Part shown: positions 30,888-39,989 of the stretch, piece after piece | Layout of the letters: each line of letters starts with the position of its first letter | How positions within the stretch are numbered: position 1 is the first letter of the stretch | Assembly: GCF_946477055.1 (NCBI RefSeq) | Contig: NZ_CAMKXG010000003.1 | Location: 1 to 46,368 of the forward strand | Length of the DNA stretch: 46,368 bases | Direction: 5' to 3' | From: Lonsdalea britannica | GTDB taxonomy: Bacteria; Pseudomonadota; Gammaproteobacteria; Enterobacterales; Enterobacteriaceae | The notes under the pieces: generated by a model | The model's input: the letters and a program-made list of their open reading frames with translations, nothing else | The model's database searches: none | What the model was told of the DNA's origin: nothing | Translations under genes and position numbers: made by a program

Positions 30888-31910
30888 GTGGTGAAACAAA
30901 CTAAGCGCGTAACCATCAGTGATATCGCCAAGCTGGCGGGGGTTTCCAAATCCACCGCCAGTTTGGTTTTAAATGGTCGTAGTAAAGAGTTTCGCGTCTC
31001 GGACGCCACGCGCGACCGCGTTCTCGCTCTCGCTCAACAGCATCGTTACCTTCCCAGTATTCACGCCCGCTCGCTTCGCTCTACCCGCAGCAATACGCTC
31101 GGTCTGGTCGTGCCGGAAATGACCAACTATGGCTTTGCGTTGATTTCTCACGAGCTGGAAATGCTGTGCCGCGAAGCCGGTTTGCAACTGCTCATCGCCT
31201 GTACCGACGAGAATCCCAGCCAGGAAATCATGGCGGTAAATAGCCTGATTCAACGTCAGGTCGACGGGCTGATTGTCGCCTCCAGCATGCTGAACGACGC
31301 CGAGTATCAGAAGATTAACCAGCAGCTGCCTGTCGTACAGTTCGACCGCATGATTGGAGACTCCGACCTGCCGTTGGTGATCACCGAGTCGATCGAACCC
31401 ACGGCGACGCTGGTGGAAACCGTCGCGCGTCAGCATCAGGGCGAGTTCTATTTCATTGGCGGCCAGTCCCGCATTTCGCCTACCCGCGACCGACTCGCCG
31501 GTTTCCAGCTAGGGCTGGAACGCGCCGGAGTCAGCTGTCACCCGGACTGGATCATTCACGGCAACTATCGCCCCAGCTCCGGCTACGAAATGTTCGCCGA
31601 GCTCTGCGCGACGCTGGGTCGTCCGCCCAAGACCCTGTTTGTCGCCGCCTGCGGCCTGCTGGAAGGGGTGCTACGCTACCTAAACCAGCACAACCTGATG
31701 AACAGCGACATCAGACTGTGCAGCTTCGACGATCACTACCTGTTCGACTGTCTGCCGCTGCGCATCGACACGGTCGCGCAAGATTGCGAAACGCTGGCAA
31801 GCCGGAGCTTCGATATGATCACCGCGCTGATCGATGGTCGTACCCTGCCCGAAAAACGTGTTTACGTTCCCAGCCGCATCCACTGGCGGCATCCTGACTC
31901 GCGCGGGTAA
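30888..31910 (+). CDS. scrR: Sucrose operon repressor ScrR
   Basis: LacI-family repressor of the scr genes, released by fructose or fructose 1-phosphate in studied homologues. 340 residues. The N-terminal helix-turn-helix and hinge are [27 protein letters not shown]; the periplasmic-binding-like effector domain starts at about 62 ([19 protein letters not shown]). The start is GTG 30888 or the adjacent GTG 30891; the ribosome site (AAGAACGAG) does not decide. Lies 28 bases after scrB and is probably cotranscribed with scrYAB. Predicted targets are the operators at 25249-25285 and 26302-26374. Confidence 0.94.
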   Translation: MVKQTKRVTISDIAKLAGVSKSTASLVLNGRSKEFRVSDATRDRVLALAQQHRYLPSIHARSLRSTRSNTLGLVVPEMTNYGFALISHELEMLCREAGLQLLIACTDENPSQEIMAVNSLIQRQVDGLIVASSMLNDAEYQKINQQLPVVQFDRMIGDSDLPLVITESIEPTATLVETVARQHQGEFYFIGGQSRISPTRDRLAGFQLGLERAGVSCHPDWIIHGNYRPSSGYEMFAELCATLGRPPKTLFVAACGLLEGVLRYLNQHNLMNSDIRLCSFDDHYLFDCLPLRIDTVAQDCETLASRSFDMITALIDGRTLPEKRVYVPSRIHWRHPDSRG

Positions 31911-31911
31911 G

Positions 31912-31936
31912 CCGCTTTGCCAACGGAGCGGTCTTT
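31912..31936 (+). terminator. Weak terminator after scrR
   Basis: CCGCT (31912-31916) and AGCGG (31927-31931) with a 10-base loop, followed by TCTTT. It begins two bases after the scrR stop codon. Confidence 0.4.
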
Positions 31937-32007
31937 CGCCACGCCTCCGACCCTACATCGCGCCTGCGGTTGGAGGGTAAATCCCGTCAGGCAAGGCTTA
32001 CAGAAAC

Positions 32008-32032
32008 GAAAAAGCGCGGCAGAAGCCGCGCT
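32008..32032 (-). terminator. exbD terminator
   Basis: On the minus strand GCGCGGC and GCCGCGC (32014-32020, 32025-32031) form a 7-bp stem with a TTCT loop, followed by TTTTTC. It lies 27 bases past the exbD stop. Confidence 0.85.
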
Positions 32033-32058
32033 TGAAGTAAAGGATGTGGCGTAAATGA

Positions 32059-32478
32059 TTAACGAGACACTTTCTCCATCCCCATCAATCCCACTTTGAG
32101 ATACCCGGCGGAACGCAGCGCGTCCATCACCTGCATCATGGTCTCGTAGTCCACGCTTTTATCTGCCTGGAAATAGATGGTGTTCTCTTTATTGCCGTTG
32201 GTTTTCGCATTCAGCGTCTGCGCCAGCGTATCTTGCGTGACCGGATCTTCACCTAAATAAAGCTGTTTGTCGGCTTTAATCGTCAGATAAACCGGCTTTT
32301 CACGCGGTTGAGGCGCTGCGGAAGAAGCAGGCAGATTCACGCGAACATCGACCGTCGCCAGCGGCGCCGCCACCATAAAGATAATCAGCAGCACCAGCAT
32401 GACATCGATAAACGGCGTGACGTTGATGTCATGCATTTCGCCGTTTTCGTTCTGTCCGTCGTTCAGATGCATCGCCAT
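32059..32478 (-). CDS. exbD: Biopolymer transport protein ExbD
   Basis: With ExbB it uses the proton gradient to drive TonB-dependent uptake of siderophores and vitamin B12. 139 residues. One transmembrane helix, INVTPFIDVMLVLLIIFMVAAP, carries the proton-pathway Asp of FIDV (about residue 24). The rest is a periplasmic domain. The gene begins 3 bases after the exbB stop, so the pair is one operon. Confidence 0.95.
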   Translation of the reverse strand: MAMHLNDGQNENGEMHDINVTPFIDVMLVLLIIFMVAAPLATVDVRVNLPASSAAPQPREKPVYLTIKADKQLYLGEDPVTQDTLAQTLNAKTNGNKENTIYFQADKSVDYETMMQVMDALRSAGYLKVGLMGMEKVSR

Positions 32479-32481
32479 GGC

Positions 32482-33438
32482 TCAACCCGCCCGCAGTTTC
32501 TGCGCCGAAGAGGACGACGCGTTACTTTCGCTGGCGGCGATGTCTAAATCGCGGCTCTGAAGCAGCAGCACCTGCGCCGCCACATCGCCCACCATCGCTT
32601 TGTAGCTGGTCGTAGAACGGGCGAACACGTTGTAAATCACGACCGCCGGGATCGCGGCAATCAGACCGATAGCCGTCGCCAGCAGCGCTTCGGCGATGCC
32701 GGGCGCGACAACGGCCAAATTGGTCGTCTGCGTATGGGCAATACCGATAAAGCTGTTCATGATGCCCCAGACCGTTCCGAACAGGCCGATAAACGGCGCG
32801 ATAGCACCGACGGTCGCCAGATATCCGGTGCCACGCGACATATGGCGTCCGTTGGCCGCGACGCGGCGCTCAAAGCGAAACGCGGTGCGCTCTTTGATGC
32901 CGAGGTTGTCGTCGGAACGCGCCGACAGCGAGATTTCGTCCTGCGCATCAGCGACAAACTGTTGCGCGACGCTGCCCGCTTTGCAAAGACGCGTCATTTC
33001 CGCCGCTTCGTCCAGCGAGCGTACGTTGCTCAGCGCATCATGCTCGCGACGCAGACGGCGCTTGGCGCCGATCATCTCGGCGCTTTTGCCGAAGAAGATG
33101 GTCCAGGTCATCACCGATGCCAGGATCAAGCCGATCATCACGATCTTGACCACGATGTCCGCGTGCTGATACATCCCCAGCACAGATAAATCCATTTGCA
33201 TCAGATTGCCCGGCGCGGCCGCTTCGGGACCCGGCGGCAGCGAGAGCGGAGATGTCGCCGCTGTGTCGCCACCGTTTGTGGAAAGAGGTAAAGATGAAGG
33301 CGCGGCAAACGCATAGCCGCTAAAGCCCGCCACCAGCAATAACGCCAACAGACTCCGGTATGCTGCGCCAACGGCGCCGCCAATCGTCCGCCGGGCTGAT
33401 GAAACCTGCTGCTTTCCTTTAATGTCAGCCGTATTCAC
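32482..33438 (-). CDS. exbB: Biopolymer transport protein ExbB, long form
   Basis: Inner-membrane pentamer that surrounds the ExbD dimer. 318 residues, longer than the 244 of E. coli: it has an N-terminal hydrophobic signal-like stretch (about 29-45, LLALLLVAGFSGYAFA) and a Pro/Ala/Ser linker (46-80) before the first ExbB helix at about 96-117. Long ExbB forms are known in other gamma-proteobacteria. The conserved C-terminal helices contain IGLFGTVWGIMNSF and EALLATAIGLIAAIPAVVIYN. The start is a GTG at 33438 with GGAGGA upstream. Confidence 0.93.
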   Translation of the reverse strand: MNTADIKGKQQVSSARRTIGGAVGAAYRSLLALLLVAGFSGYAFAAPSSLPLSTNGGDTAATSPLSLPPGPEAAAPGNLMQMDLSVLGMYQHADIVVKIVMIGLILASVMTWTIFFGKSAEMIGAKRRLRREHDALSNVRSLDEAAEMTRLCKAGSVAQQFVADAQDEISLSARSDDNLGIKERTAFRFERRVAANGRHMSRGTGYLATVGAIAPFIGLFGTVWGIMNSFIGIAHTQTTNLAVVAPGIAEALLATAIGLIAAIPAVVIYNVFARSTTSYKAMVGDVAAQVLLLQSRDLDIAASESNASSSSAQKLRAG

Positions 33439-33517
33439 GCTGTTCCTCCGCCAATCATTCAGTGCTATTCATGGGTTAACCATTTTGGTCAAAATGATAC
33501 CAAAGCCAAAATTAATT

Positions 33518-33536
33518 GATAGCTATTCTCATTATT
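33518..33536. promoter_or_regulatory. Fur box upstream of exbB
   Basis: Read on the minus strand, this 19-mer matches the Fur consensus GATAATGATAATCATTATC at 14 of 19 positions. It lies about 80 bases upstream of the exbB GTG, inside the 329-base exbB-metC gap. Iron repression of exbBD is expected. Nothing else definite was seen in the gap, and no MET boxes were seen before metC. Confidence 0.75.
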
Positions 33537-33767
33537 ATTGCGCATATATCTCCATGGCAGTCGGCTCTTCTGGCCAAAACCCCGCCTTTCCTTACAGCAC
33601 AATCCCCTTTTACTGCCCTTACTGACAGCAAGAGTGTGCTTTTTAGCCTTCCGCCCGACACACTCGGTGTCAGCCATGATAACGTAAAGAGAAAGGTGTT
33701 AAAGAGATAAAACCGCTGCGCTCCTCAATGACAGGAGCCATCAAGGCCGATGAGCAACAGGTGAAGC

Positions 33768-34961
33768 ATGACTAGCAAAAAAACCGCCACAGCACTGGTA
33801 TCCGCCGGAAGACAGAAGAAATTTACCCAAGGTTCAGTGAATCCCGTGATCCAGCGAGCCTCCTCGCTCGTCTTCGACAGCGTACAAGACAAGAAACAGG
33901 CGACGATGAATCGCGCCAAAGGCGCGCTGTTCTACGGCCGCCGAGGGACGCTGACGCACTTTTCTCTTCAGGAAGCCATGACCGAGCTGGAAAACGGCGC
34001 GGGCTGTGCGCTATACCCTTGCGGCGCAGCGGCGATTGCCAATGCCATCCTGTCATTCGTCTCCGCGGGCGACCATCTGCTGGTGACCGGCTCTGCCTAT
34101 GAGCCGACGCAGGACTTTTGTAACAAAGTGCTCGGCAGAATGAATGTCAGCACCACCTACTTCGACCCGCTGATCGGCGACGGCATCGCCGAATTGATCC
34201 AGCCGGAAACCAAAGTGGTATTTCTGGAATCCCCTGGTTCCATCACTATGGAAGTGCAGGATGTCCCCGCGATTGTCGCCGCCGTACGCCGCGTCAATCC
34301 GGAGATTGTCATCATCATGGACAACACCTGGGCGGCGGGCATTCTGTTTAAGGCGCTGGATGCTGGCGTGGATATCTCCGTGCAGTCCGGCACCAAGTAC
34401 ATCGTTGGGCATTCCGACGCCATGCTTGGCACAGCGGTCGCCAATGCCCGCTGCTGGGACAGGTTGCGCGAGCAGTCTTACCTGATGGGACAGATGGCGG
34501 ACGCCGACAGCGCCTATGTCGCCAGCCGTGGTCTGCGTACGCTGGGCGTGCGTCTGAAGCAGCATCAGGAAAGCAGCCTGCGCATCGCACGCTGGCTGTC
34601 GGAACGTCCCGAAGTCGACGTCGTCAATCATCCCGCGCTGCCGGGATGTAAAGGCCACGCGGCCTTCACGCGCGACTTCAGCGGTTGTAACGGGCTTTTT
34701 TCGTTTGTTTTAAAACAAAAACTCTCGTCAGCGCAGTTAGCCAGCTATCTTGATAACTTCAACCACTTCAGCATGGCCTATTCCTGGGGCGGTTTCGAAT
34801 CACTGATTCTGGCTAATCAGCCAGAAGAGCTAGCCAAAATCCGACCGGCCGGCGGCGTTGATTTCAACGGCACGCTGATTCGGTTACATATCGGACTGGA
34901 AGATTGCGACGATCTGATCGAGGATCTTGCCGACGGGTTCAGAAGAATTCAGGAATCGTAA
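33768..34961 (+). CDS. metC: Cystathionine beta-lyase MetC
   Basis: PLP enzyme that converts cystathionine to homocysteine, pyruvate and ammonia in methionine synthesis. 397 residues. The PLP-binding Lys210 is in [13 protein letters not shown]; the phosphate-binding region is [20 protein letters not shown] holds the PLP-nitrogen Asp. Start at ATG 33768 after AGGTGA. Divergent from exbB and followed by yghB, the E. coli arrangement. Confidence 0.95.
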   Translation: MTSKKTATALVSAGRQKKFTQGSVNPVIQRASSLVFDSVQDKKQATMNRAKGALFYGRRGTLTHFSLQEAMTELENGAGCALYPCGAAAIANAILSFVSAGDHLLVTGSAYEPTQDFCNKVLGRMNVSTTYFDPLIGDGIAELIQPETKVVFLESPGSITMEVQDVPAIVAAVRRVNPEIVIIMDNTWAAGILFKALDAGVDISVQSGTKYIVGHSDAMLGTAVANARCWDRLREQSYLMGQMADADSAYVASRGLRTLGVRLKQHQESSLRIARWLSERPEVDVVNHPALPGCKGHAAFTRDFSGCNGLFSFVLKQKLSSAQLASYLDNFNHFSMAYSWGGFESLILANQPEELAKIRPAGGVDFNGTLIRLHIGLEDCDDLIEDLADGFRRIQES

Positions 34962-35017
34962 AGGTTTCTGTCGCGCTACACCCCCTGATTTCGCTGCGAT
35001 TGAATGGGGAAAACGTG

Positions 35018-35049
35018 TATTATGGTCGTTATACGGCAGTTATAACGAC
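35018..35049 (+). promoter_or_regulatory. Promoter-like element and palindrome before yghB
   Basis: A -10-like TATTAT (35018-35023) is followed at once by a perfect inverted repeat GTCGTTATA/TATAACGAC (35025-35049, 7-base spacer). It resembles an operator for a dimeric regulator, lying at the expected start of a yghB transcript. Confidence 0.4.
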
Positions 35050-35150
35050 AAACCCACGTTTTTCACCCTATTACGTACCCGAACCGCGGCACGGAGCAGC
35101 AATACGTTGTTCACTTCAGAGGGTTCCAGCAAAACCAGACAGGACGCAAA

Positions 35151-35810
35151 ATGAGTGTTGTTCACGAAATAATTCAGGCGCTATGGCAGCAAGATTTCAG
35201 CGCGCTGGCTGATCCTCACGTTATCTGGGTGGTCTACGGCATTCTCTTCGTTACCTTGTTTCTTGAGAATGGCCTGTTGCCAGCGTCCTTCCTACCGGGA
35301 GACAGCTTGCTGCTGCTGGCGGGCGCCATGATCGCCAAAGGCGTGATGAATTTTATCCCCACCATGGTGCTGCTCACCATTGCGGCCAGCCTCGGCTGCT
35401 GGCTAAGTTACCTGCAAGGGCGCTGGCTGGGCCACACCCGACTGGTCAAAACCTGGCTGGGACAGCTGCCGGTCCACTATCACCAGCGCGCATACTCGCT
35501 GTTTCACCGGCACGGACTGGTGGCGCTGTTGATCGGCCGTTTTCTGGCGTTCATTCGTACGCTGCTTCCCACCATCGCCGGGATTTCCGGGCTGAGCAAT
35601 ACCCGTTTTCAGGTTTTCAACTGGCTGAGCGGCCTGCTGTGGGTCTGCGGTATCGTCTCGCTGGGCTATGCCATCAGCCATATTCCGCTGGTGAAACGCT
35701 ATGAAGATCAGGTGATGACCGGACTGTGCCTGCTGCCGGTCGTGCTGCTGCTTAGCAGTCTGGTCGGTATCGCCGTCATGCTATGGCGTAAAAAACGCGT
35801 CAGTGCCTGA
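35151..35810 (+). CDS. yghB: DedA-family membrane protein YghB
   Basis: Inner-membrane DedA protein, a family now linked to undecaprenyl phosphate or phospholipid flipping and to proton-gradient upkeep. 219 residues, the E. coli length. Signature features: [22 protein letters not shown] near the N-terminus with the conserved Glu, and [19 protein letters not shown] with the essential Arg residues. Four to five hydrophobic spans. Confidence 0.93.
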   Translation: MSVVHEIIQALWQQDFSALADPHVIWVVYGILFVTLFLENGLLPASFLPGDSLLLLAGAMIAKGVMNFIPTMVLLTIAASLGCWLSYLQGRWLGHTRLVKTWLGQLPVHYHQRAYSLFHRHGLVALLIGRFLAFIRTLLPTIAGISGLSNTRFQVFNWLSGLLWVCGIVSLGYAISHIPLVKRYEDQVMTGLCLLPVVLLLSSLVGIAVMLWRKKRVSA

Positions 35811-35820
35811 CGCCGCCTTC

Positions 35821-35848
35821 CGCCGCCGGGCTGTATGCCCGTGCGGCG
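35821..35848. repeat. Hairpin between yghB and yqhC
   Basis: CGCCGCCGGGC and GCCCGTGCGGCG pair with a one-base bulge around TGTAT, between the convergent yghB and yqhC. No T run. Possibly a Rho-assisted end. Confidence 0.4.
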
Positions 35849-35855
35849 ACGTCGG

Positions 35856-36770
35856 TTAATTACCCTCTACCAACGCCCTGCCCGACCGTAGCCGAACCAC
35901 TTCGTCGCCCGGTGTCGTACCGAAATAACGTTTAAACTCCCGGCTAAACTGCGAGGGGCTTTCATACCCGACCTGCAACGCCGCCGCGTTGGCCTTCAGC
36001 CCGCCATGCAGCATCATTATTCGCGCCTTGTGCAGACGGTAAGATTTCAGATATTGCAGCGGCGAGGTATTCGTCACCGCCTTGAAATTATGATGGAAGG
36101 CCGACACGCTCATGTTCACGTCCGCGGCCAGCTGTTCTACGTTCAGGCTATCCGCATAGTCGTGTTCAATACGCCGTAACGCGCGCGCGATCTGGCTGAA
36201 GTGGGTATGCCGGTTGACCACCGCCTGCAGCGCCGCCCCGCCTACGCCGCAAAGCACGTGATAGATGATCTCCCGGACGATCCCCGGCCCCAGCACTCTG
36301 GCGTCTCTGGGCGTCGCCATCGCCTCCAGCAGCCGCTCCGCCGCACACAGGACCTTGTCGCAAAGCGGTACGCTGCATACCCCGGTGGTATCAGAGCGCG
36401 GACGATCCGGGCACTCATCATCGCCAAGATCCATCAGCAAATCCTGCAACATCGCACTTTCCATTCGTATCGACAGGCCGATCAACGGATGCTCCGGCGT
36501 CGCGAACGTTTCGCACTCAAACGGCAAGGGCACCGTCATCAGCAGATAGTTTTCCGGATCATAGCGAAAGGTTTTTTCGCCCATGTATCCGACCTTATGG
36601 CCCTGAAACATGATAACGATACTGGGGTCGTACATCACCGGCCGACGCACACAGTGCTCTTCAGCGTAAATGACCCTGACCTGCGGGATCGGCGTGACGG
36701 TGACGCAGCCCTGCCCCACGTATTGTCTGGCCATGTTCGCCAACCGCTGGCGATGTGTTTCGCTTTGCAT
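35856..36770 (-). CDS. yqhC: AraC-family regulator YqhC
   Basis: In E. coli this activator senses aldehydes such as glyoxal and furfural and turns on yqhD and dkgA. Start at ATG 36770 ([13 protein letters not shown]) behind AAAGGAT, giving 304 residues; a longer form from 36797 would overlap the upstream direct repeat. N-terminal AraC_N cupin-like domain (about 15-165) and C-terminal double helix-turn-helix (about 205-295), with [24 protein letters not shown] and the second helix pair [25 protein letters not shown]. Identity is supported by the neighbouring yqhD and dkgA. Confidence 0.88.
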   Translation of the reverse strand: MQSETHRQRLANMARQYVGQGCVTVTPIPQVRVIYAEEHCVRRPVMYDPSIVIMFQGHKVGYMGEKTFRYDPENYLLMTVPLPFECETFATPEHPLIGLSIRMESAMLQDLLMDLGDDECPDRPRSDTTGVCSVPLCDKVLCAAERLLEAMATPRDARVLGPGIVREIIYHVLCGVGGAALQAVVNRHTHFSQIARALRRIEHDYADSLNVEQLAADVNMSVSAFHHNFKAVTNTSPLQYLKSYRLHKARIMMLHGGLKANAAALQVGYESPSQFSREFKRYFGTTPGDEVVRLRSGRALVEGN

Positions 36771-36778
36771 ATCTTCAT

Positions 36779-36862
36779 CCTTTGCAGAATATGGCAATAA
36801 AATGACATAAATCTAGCCGTCAAGCATCAATTCCTGCACTCCTTTGCAGAAATAGGCAATAA
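36779..36862. promoter_or_regulatory. Direct repeats upstream of yqhC, candidate YqhC sites
   Basis: Two 22-base direct repeats, 36779-36800 and 36841-36862, share CCTTTGCAGAA...GGCAATAA and differ only in the middle three bases (19 of 22 identical). Their spacing is 62 bases, close to six helical turns. They lie between yqhC and the divergent nitroreductase-yqhD operon. AraC proteins commonly bind such repeats. Confidence 0.6.
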
Positions 36863-36979
36863 CGAAACAGAAATGAGCATTGTACCCGCGCCGACAGATC
36901 CCGAGAATGAATCACAGACAATGCCGTTGGCTAACCCGACGGACAGAAGAAAATCAAATCAAGAAAAGGGGTGGAGAGC

Positions 36980-37720
36980 ATGAACGAGACAATCAAATTA
37001 TTAACCAGCCATCGCAGCGAACGCAGCTATCTGGACAAAGCGATTCCTGAAGACGTCCTTTCCGCCATCATCGAAACCGCCTACCTCGCCCCCACGTCCG
37101 TTAATTCACAGCAGGTTTCCGTTGTGGTCACCCGGGATCCGGCGCGGCGCGCCCGCATCGCCGAACTGGCGGGTGGGCAAAACTGGATAGCTCAGGCTCC
37201 GGTCTTCCTGACGCTGGTGCTGGATATGCATAAAAGCGAACGTGCCATCGCCCTGAGCGGCTTTGAGCAACATGCCCACGAAAGCGTGGAGAGCATCGTC
37301 TCCGGCAGTACCGATGTCGGCATCGCCCTAGGCACCCTGATCGCAGCGGCCCATTCCTATGGCCTGGGTATCGTGCCTATTGGCGGGGTCCGCCGTGATC
37401 CTCAGGCCATGATCGAACTGCTCGAATTGCCGGATCACACCTTCCCGCTGGTAGGGCTGGTGATAGGCTACGTCGATCAACCGGCGCACCAGAAACCTCG
37501 TCTGCCTATCAGCACCTTCCGTCACGAAGAAGTGTATCAGGACGACACGCTGAACGACGCCATCAAGCAATACGATGAAACGCTGACAAAACACTGGGAA
37601 AAAATCGGCCGTACCGACGGCGCCGCCTGGGGGCCAAACACTGCGGACTATTACCAGCACATTTATTTCCCCAACGTTCTGCCCGCCCTGCTTCAGCAAG
37701 GCTTCAAACTGGATAAATAA
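36980..37720 (+). CDS. NfsA/Frp-type NADPH nitro/flavin reductase
   Basis: FMN-dependent nitroreductase superfamily, 246 residues. The start at ATG 36980 has GGAG upstream; GTG 36971 is less likely. FMN-binding blocks: SHRSERSYLDKAIPEDVLSAIIETAYLAPTSVNSQQ and GLGIVPIGGVRRDP; the C-terminal half resembles the NfsA dimer extension. It ends 3 bases before yqhD, so the two should be cotranscribed. In E. coli yqhD directly follows yqhC without this gene. The context suggests a reductive detoxification role; the substrate is unknown. Confidence 0.9.
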   Translation: MNETIKLLTSHRSERSYLDKAIPEDVLSAIIETAYLAPTSVNSQQVSVVVTRDPARRARIAELAGGQNWIAQAPVFLTLVLDMHKSERAIALSGFEQHAHESVESIVSGSTDVGIALGTLIAAAHSYGLGIVPIGGVRRDPQAMIELLELPDHTFPLVGLVIGYVDQPAHQKPRLPISTFRHEEVYQDDTLNDAIKQYDETLTKHWEKIGRTDGAAWGPNTADYYQHIYFPNVLPALLQQGFKLDK

Positions 37721-37723
37721 TCG

Positions 37724-38887
37724 ATGAACAATTTTACCCTGCATACCCCGACAAAAATTCTATTCGGGGAAGGACAGATCGCTGGCATCGCCGCCGAAAT
37801 TCCTGAAGACGCGCGAATTCTGATCGTTTACGGCGGCGGCAGCATCAAACGCAATGGTGTGCTCGATCAGGTACACGCCGCACTCGCAGGCCGCAGCGTC
37901 ACGGAGTTTTCCGGCGTTGAGCCTAACCCGACGTACGAAACGCTGATGAAGGCCGTCGACGTGGTTCACCGTGAGCACATCGACTTCCTGCTCGCGGTCG
38001 GCGGCGGCTCCGTGGCGGACGGCACCAAATTCATCGCGGCGGCAGCGAATTACACGGCGTCGGAAGATCCGTGGCACATCCTGCAAACTAATGGACAAGA
38101 CGTGACTCAGGCGCTGCCTATCGGTGTGGTGCTGACGCTGCCAGCAACCGGCTCCGAGTCCAACAGCGGCGCGGTGATCACGCGCAAAGCCAGCGGCGAT
38201 AAGCAGGCGTTCCATACCCCGTTAGTACGCCCCCAGTTTGCCGTACTGGACCCGGTGGTCACCTACACTCTTCCTGAGCGCCAGATCGCCAATGGCGTCG
38301 TCGATGCCTTTGTCCATACGCTGGAGCAATACCTGACTTATCCGGTCGATGCGAAAGTGCAGGATCGTTTTGCGGAAGGGCTGCTGTTGACGCTTATCGA
38401 AGAAGGTCCACGCGCGCTGGAAGAACCGGATAACTACGCCGTACGCGCCAATGTCATGTGGAGCGCGACGTTGGCGTTGAACGGTCTGATCGGCGCAGGC
38501 GTGCCGCAGGACTGGTCGACGCATATGCTGGGACATGAGCTGACCGCCATGCACGGGTTGGATCATGCGCAAACATTGGCAGTGGTTTTACCCGCCATGC
38601 TGCGCGACCGTAAAACGCAGAAGCGGGAGAAACTGCTTCAGTACGCTGAACGCGTATGGGGTCTCCGCGACGGCAGCGAAGCGCAGCGGATTGACGGCGC
38701 GATTGAAGCCACCCGTGAGTTCTTCGAACGCATGGGCGTTCCCACGCGGATGTCGGACTATCAGTTGGACGGCAGCAGCATCCCGGCGCTGGTGGAAAAA
38801 CTCAAGGTGCACGGCATGACGTCGCTCGGCGAGCACAAAGATATTACGCTGGCCGACAGCCAACGCGTCTACGAGGCCGCTCGCTAA
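37724..38887 (+). CDS. yqhD: NADPH-dependent aldehyde reductase YqhD
   Basis: Iron-type alcohol dehydrogenase family enzyme that reduces short aldehydes (glyoxal, methylglyoxal, malondialdehyde, furfural) with NADPH. 387 residues, the E. coli length. Cofactor loop GGGSVADGTKFIAAA; metal ligands in VVDAFVHTLEQYLTYPV (Asp, His) and HELTAMHGLDHAQTLAV (His residues). Second gene of the operon headed by the nitroreductase. Confidence 0.96.
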   Translation: MNNFTLHTPTKILFGEGQIAGIAAEIPEDARILIVYGGGSIKRNGVLDQVHAALAGRSVTEFSGVEPNPTYETLMKAVDVVHREHIDFLLAVGGGSVADGTKFIAAAANYTASEDPWHILQTNGQDVTQALPIGVVLTLPATGSESNSGAVITRKASGDKQAFHTPLVRPQFAVLDPVVTYTLPERQIANGVVDAFVHTLEQYLTYPVDAKVQDRFAEGLLLTLIEEGPRALEEPDNYAVRANVMWSATLALNGLIGAGVPQDWSTHMLGHELTAMHGLDHAQTLAVVLPAMLRDRKTQKREKLLQYAERVWGLRDGSEAQRIDGAIEATREFFERMGVPTRMSDYQLDGSSIPALVEKLKVHGMTSLGEHKDITLADSQRVYEAAR

Positions 38888-38970
38888 ACCTCCCCCTCTT
38901 CAGCTTTCAGCTACACTGCTGTTTAACGCTGCGCATCGGGAAAACGCTTTCCCTGCGGCGACAAGCACTC

Positions 38971-39031
38971 CGGCGGTTTTTGCCTCGCGGAAAACCGCCG
39001 TTATTCGCTTTTTAGCTTGCTGAAAAGCGAA
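38971..39031 (+). terminator. Two consecutive hairpins between yqhD and dkgA
   Basis: CGGCGGTTTT/AAAACCGCCG (38971-39000) and TTCGCTTTT/AAAAGCGAA (39004-39031) each have perfect stems (10 and 9 bp) with 10-base loops. Neither is followed by a clean T run. They look like an attenuating element inside the operon. Confidence 0.55.
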
Positions 39032-39085
39032 CCTGCAGTCTGCATCGACCGCGCTGCGTGGTCGGGCCGGAACAAGGAGAATGCT

Positions 39086-39931
39086 ATGACGACACAACCC
39101 ATCATTAAACTGAGTGACGGCAAAACCATCCCGCAGTTGGGACTGGGCGTATGGCAAGCCAGCCATGAAGAAACCATTGTTGCGGTGAATGAAGCACTGA
39201 ACACGGGATACAAGGCCATCGATACGGCGGCCATCTATCAAAATGAGGCCGCCGTGGGTGAAGCGTTACAATCCGCAGGAGTGCCGCGCAACGATCTGTA
39301 TATCACCACCAAACTTTGGAACAGCGATCAGGGCCGTCCGGTACAGGCGCTGACGGAGAGCCTCCGCAAGCTGAAGCTGGACTACGTCGACCTCTATTTG
39401 ATCCACTGGCCGTGGCCGCCGAAAGGCAGCGCTGAAGATACCTATATCGAGGCGTGGCGAGGCTTGATCCGACTGCAGGAACAGGGGCTGACCAAAAGTA
39501 TCGGCGTCAGCAACTTTCATCCTCACCACCTGCAACGCCTCAAGGAAGCGACCGGAGTGATGCCGGTCATCAACCAGATCGAACTGCATCCGCTGCTGCA
39601 ACAGCGCTCGCTGCATGCCTGGAATACCACGCACCACATTCAGACCGAGTCCTGGAGCCCGCTGGCGCAGGGCGGGAAAGGCGTATTCGATACCCCCATC
39701 ATCCGCGACTTGGCGAAAAAATACGGCAAGACGCCAGCGCAGATTGTCATCCGCTGGCATCTTGATAACGGATTAGTGGTGATCCCGAAATCCGTCACGC
39801 CAGCACGCATCCGGGAGAATTTTGATGTGCTTGATTTTAAATTGGAAAAAGAGGAATTAAGCCAGATCGCCACGCTGGATAGCGGCCATCGTCTGGGGCC
39901 CGATCCGGATCAGCCTCCCGCTGAGGCGTAA
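39086..39931 (+). CDS. dkgA: 2,5-diketo-D-gluconate reductase A DkgA
   Basis: Aldo-keto reductase (AKR5C type) that reduces methylglyoxal, beta-keto esters and 2,5-diketogluconate with NADPH. ATG at 39086 after AAGGAGA gives 281 residues; the frame is open from 39017 but lacks family sequence there. Catalytic tetrad: Asp and Tyr in AIDTAAIYQNE, Lys in TTKLWNSD, His in LIHWPWP. NADPH site IPKSVTPARIRENFDVLDF. Third member of the YqhC regulon here. Confidence 0.95.
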   Translation: MTTQPIIKLSDGKTIPQLGLGVWQASHEETIVAVNEALNTGYKAIDTAAIYQNEAAVGEALQSAGVPRNDLYITTKLWNSDQGRPVQALTESLRKLKLDYVDLYLIHWPWPPKGSAEDTYIEAWRGLIRLQEQGLTKSIGVSNFHPHHLQRLKEATGVMPVINQIELHPLLQQRSLHAWNTTHHIQTESWSPLAQGGKGVFDTPIIRDLAKKYGKTPAQIVIRWHLDNGLVVIPKSVTPARIRENFDVLDFKLEKEELSQIATLDSGHRLGPDPDQPPAEA

Positions 39932-39942
39932 TATCGTCCCGT

Positions 39943-39969
39943 TGCAGCGCCGGTCTGACCGGTGCTGCG
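39943..39969. repeat. Hairpin between dkgA and yegW
   Basis: GCAGCGCCGGT and ACCGGTGCTGC pair with one mismatch around CTG. It separates the convergent dkgA and yegW genes. No strong T run. Confidence 0.45.
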
Positions 39970-39989
39970 CTTACCGCAGGGACGGTGAT

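Noticed and set aside
33596..33644. AGCACA/TGTGCT plus Ts as a terminator before metC
   Set aside because: A six-pair stem with a loop of over 30 bases is not a credible intrinsic terminator and no plus-strand gene precedes it.
33600..33767. MET boxes upstream of metC
   Set aside because: I looked for tandem AGACGTCT-like 8-mers because metC is a methionine gene; none with two adjacent good copies was seen.
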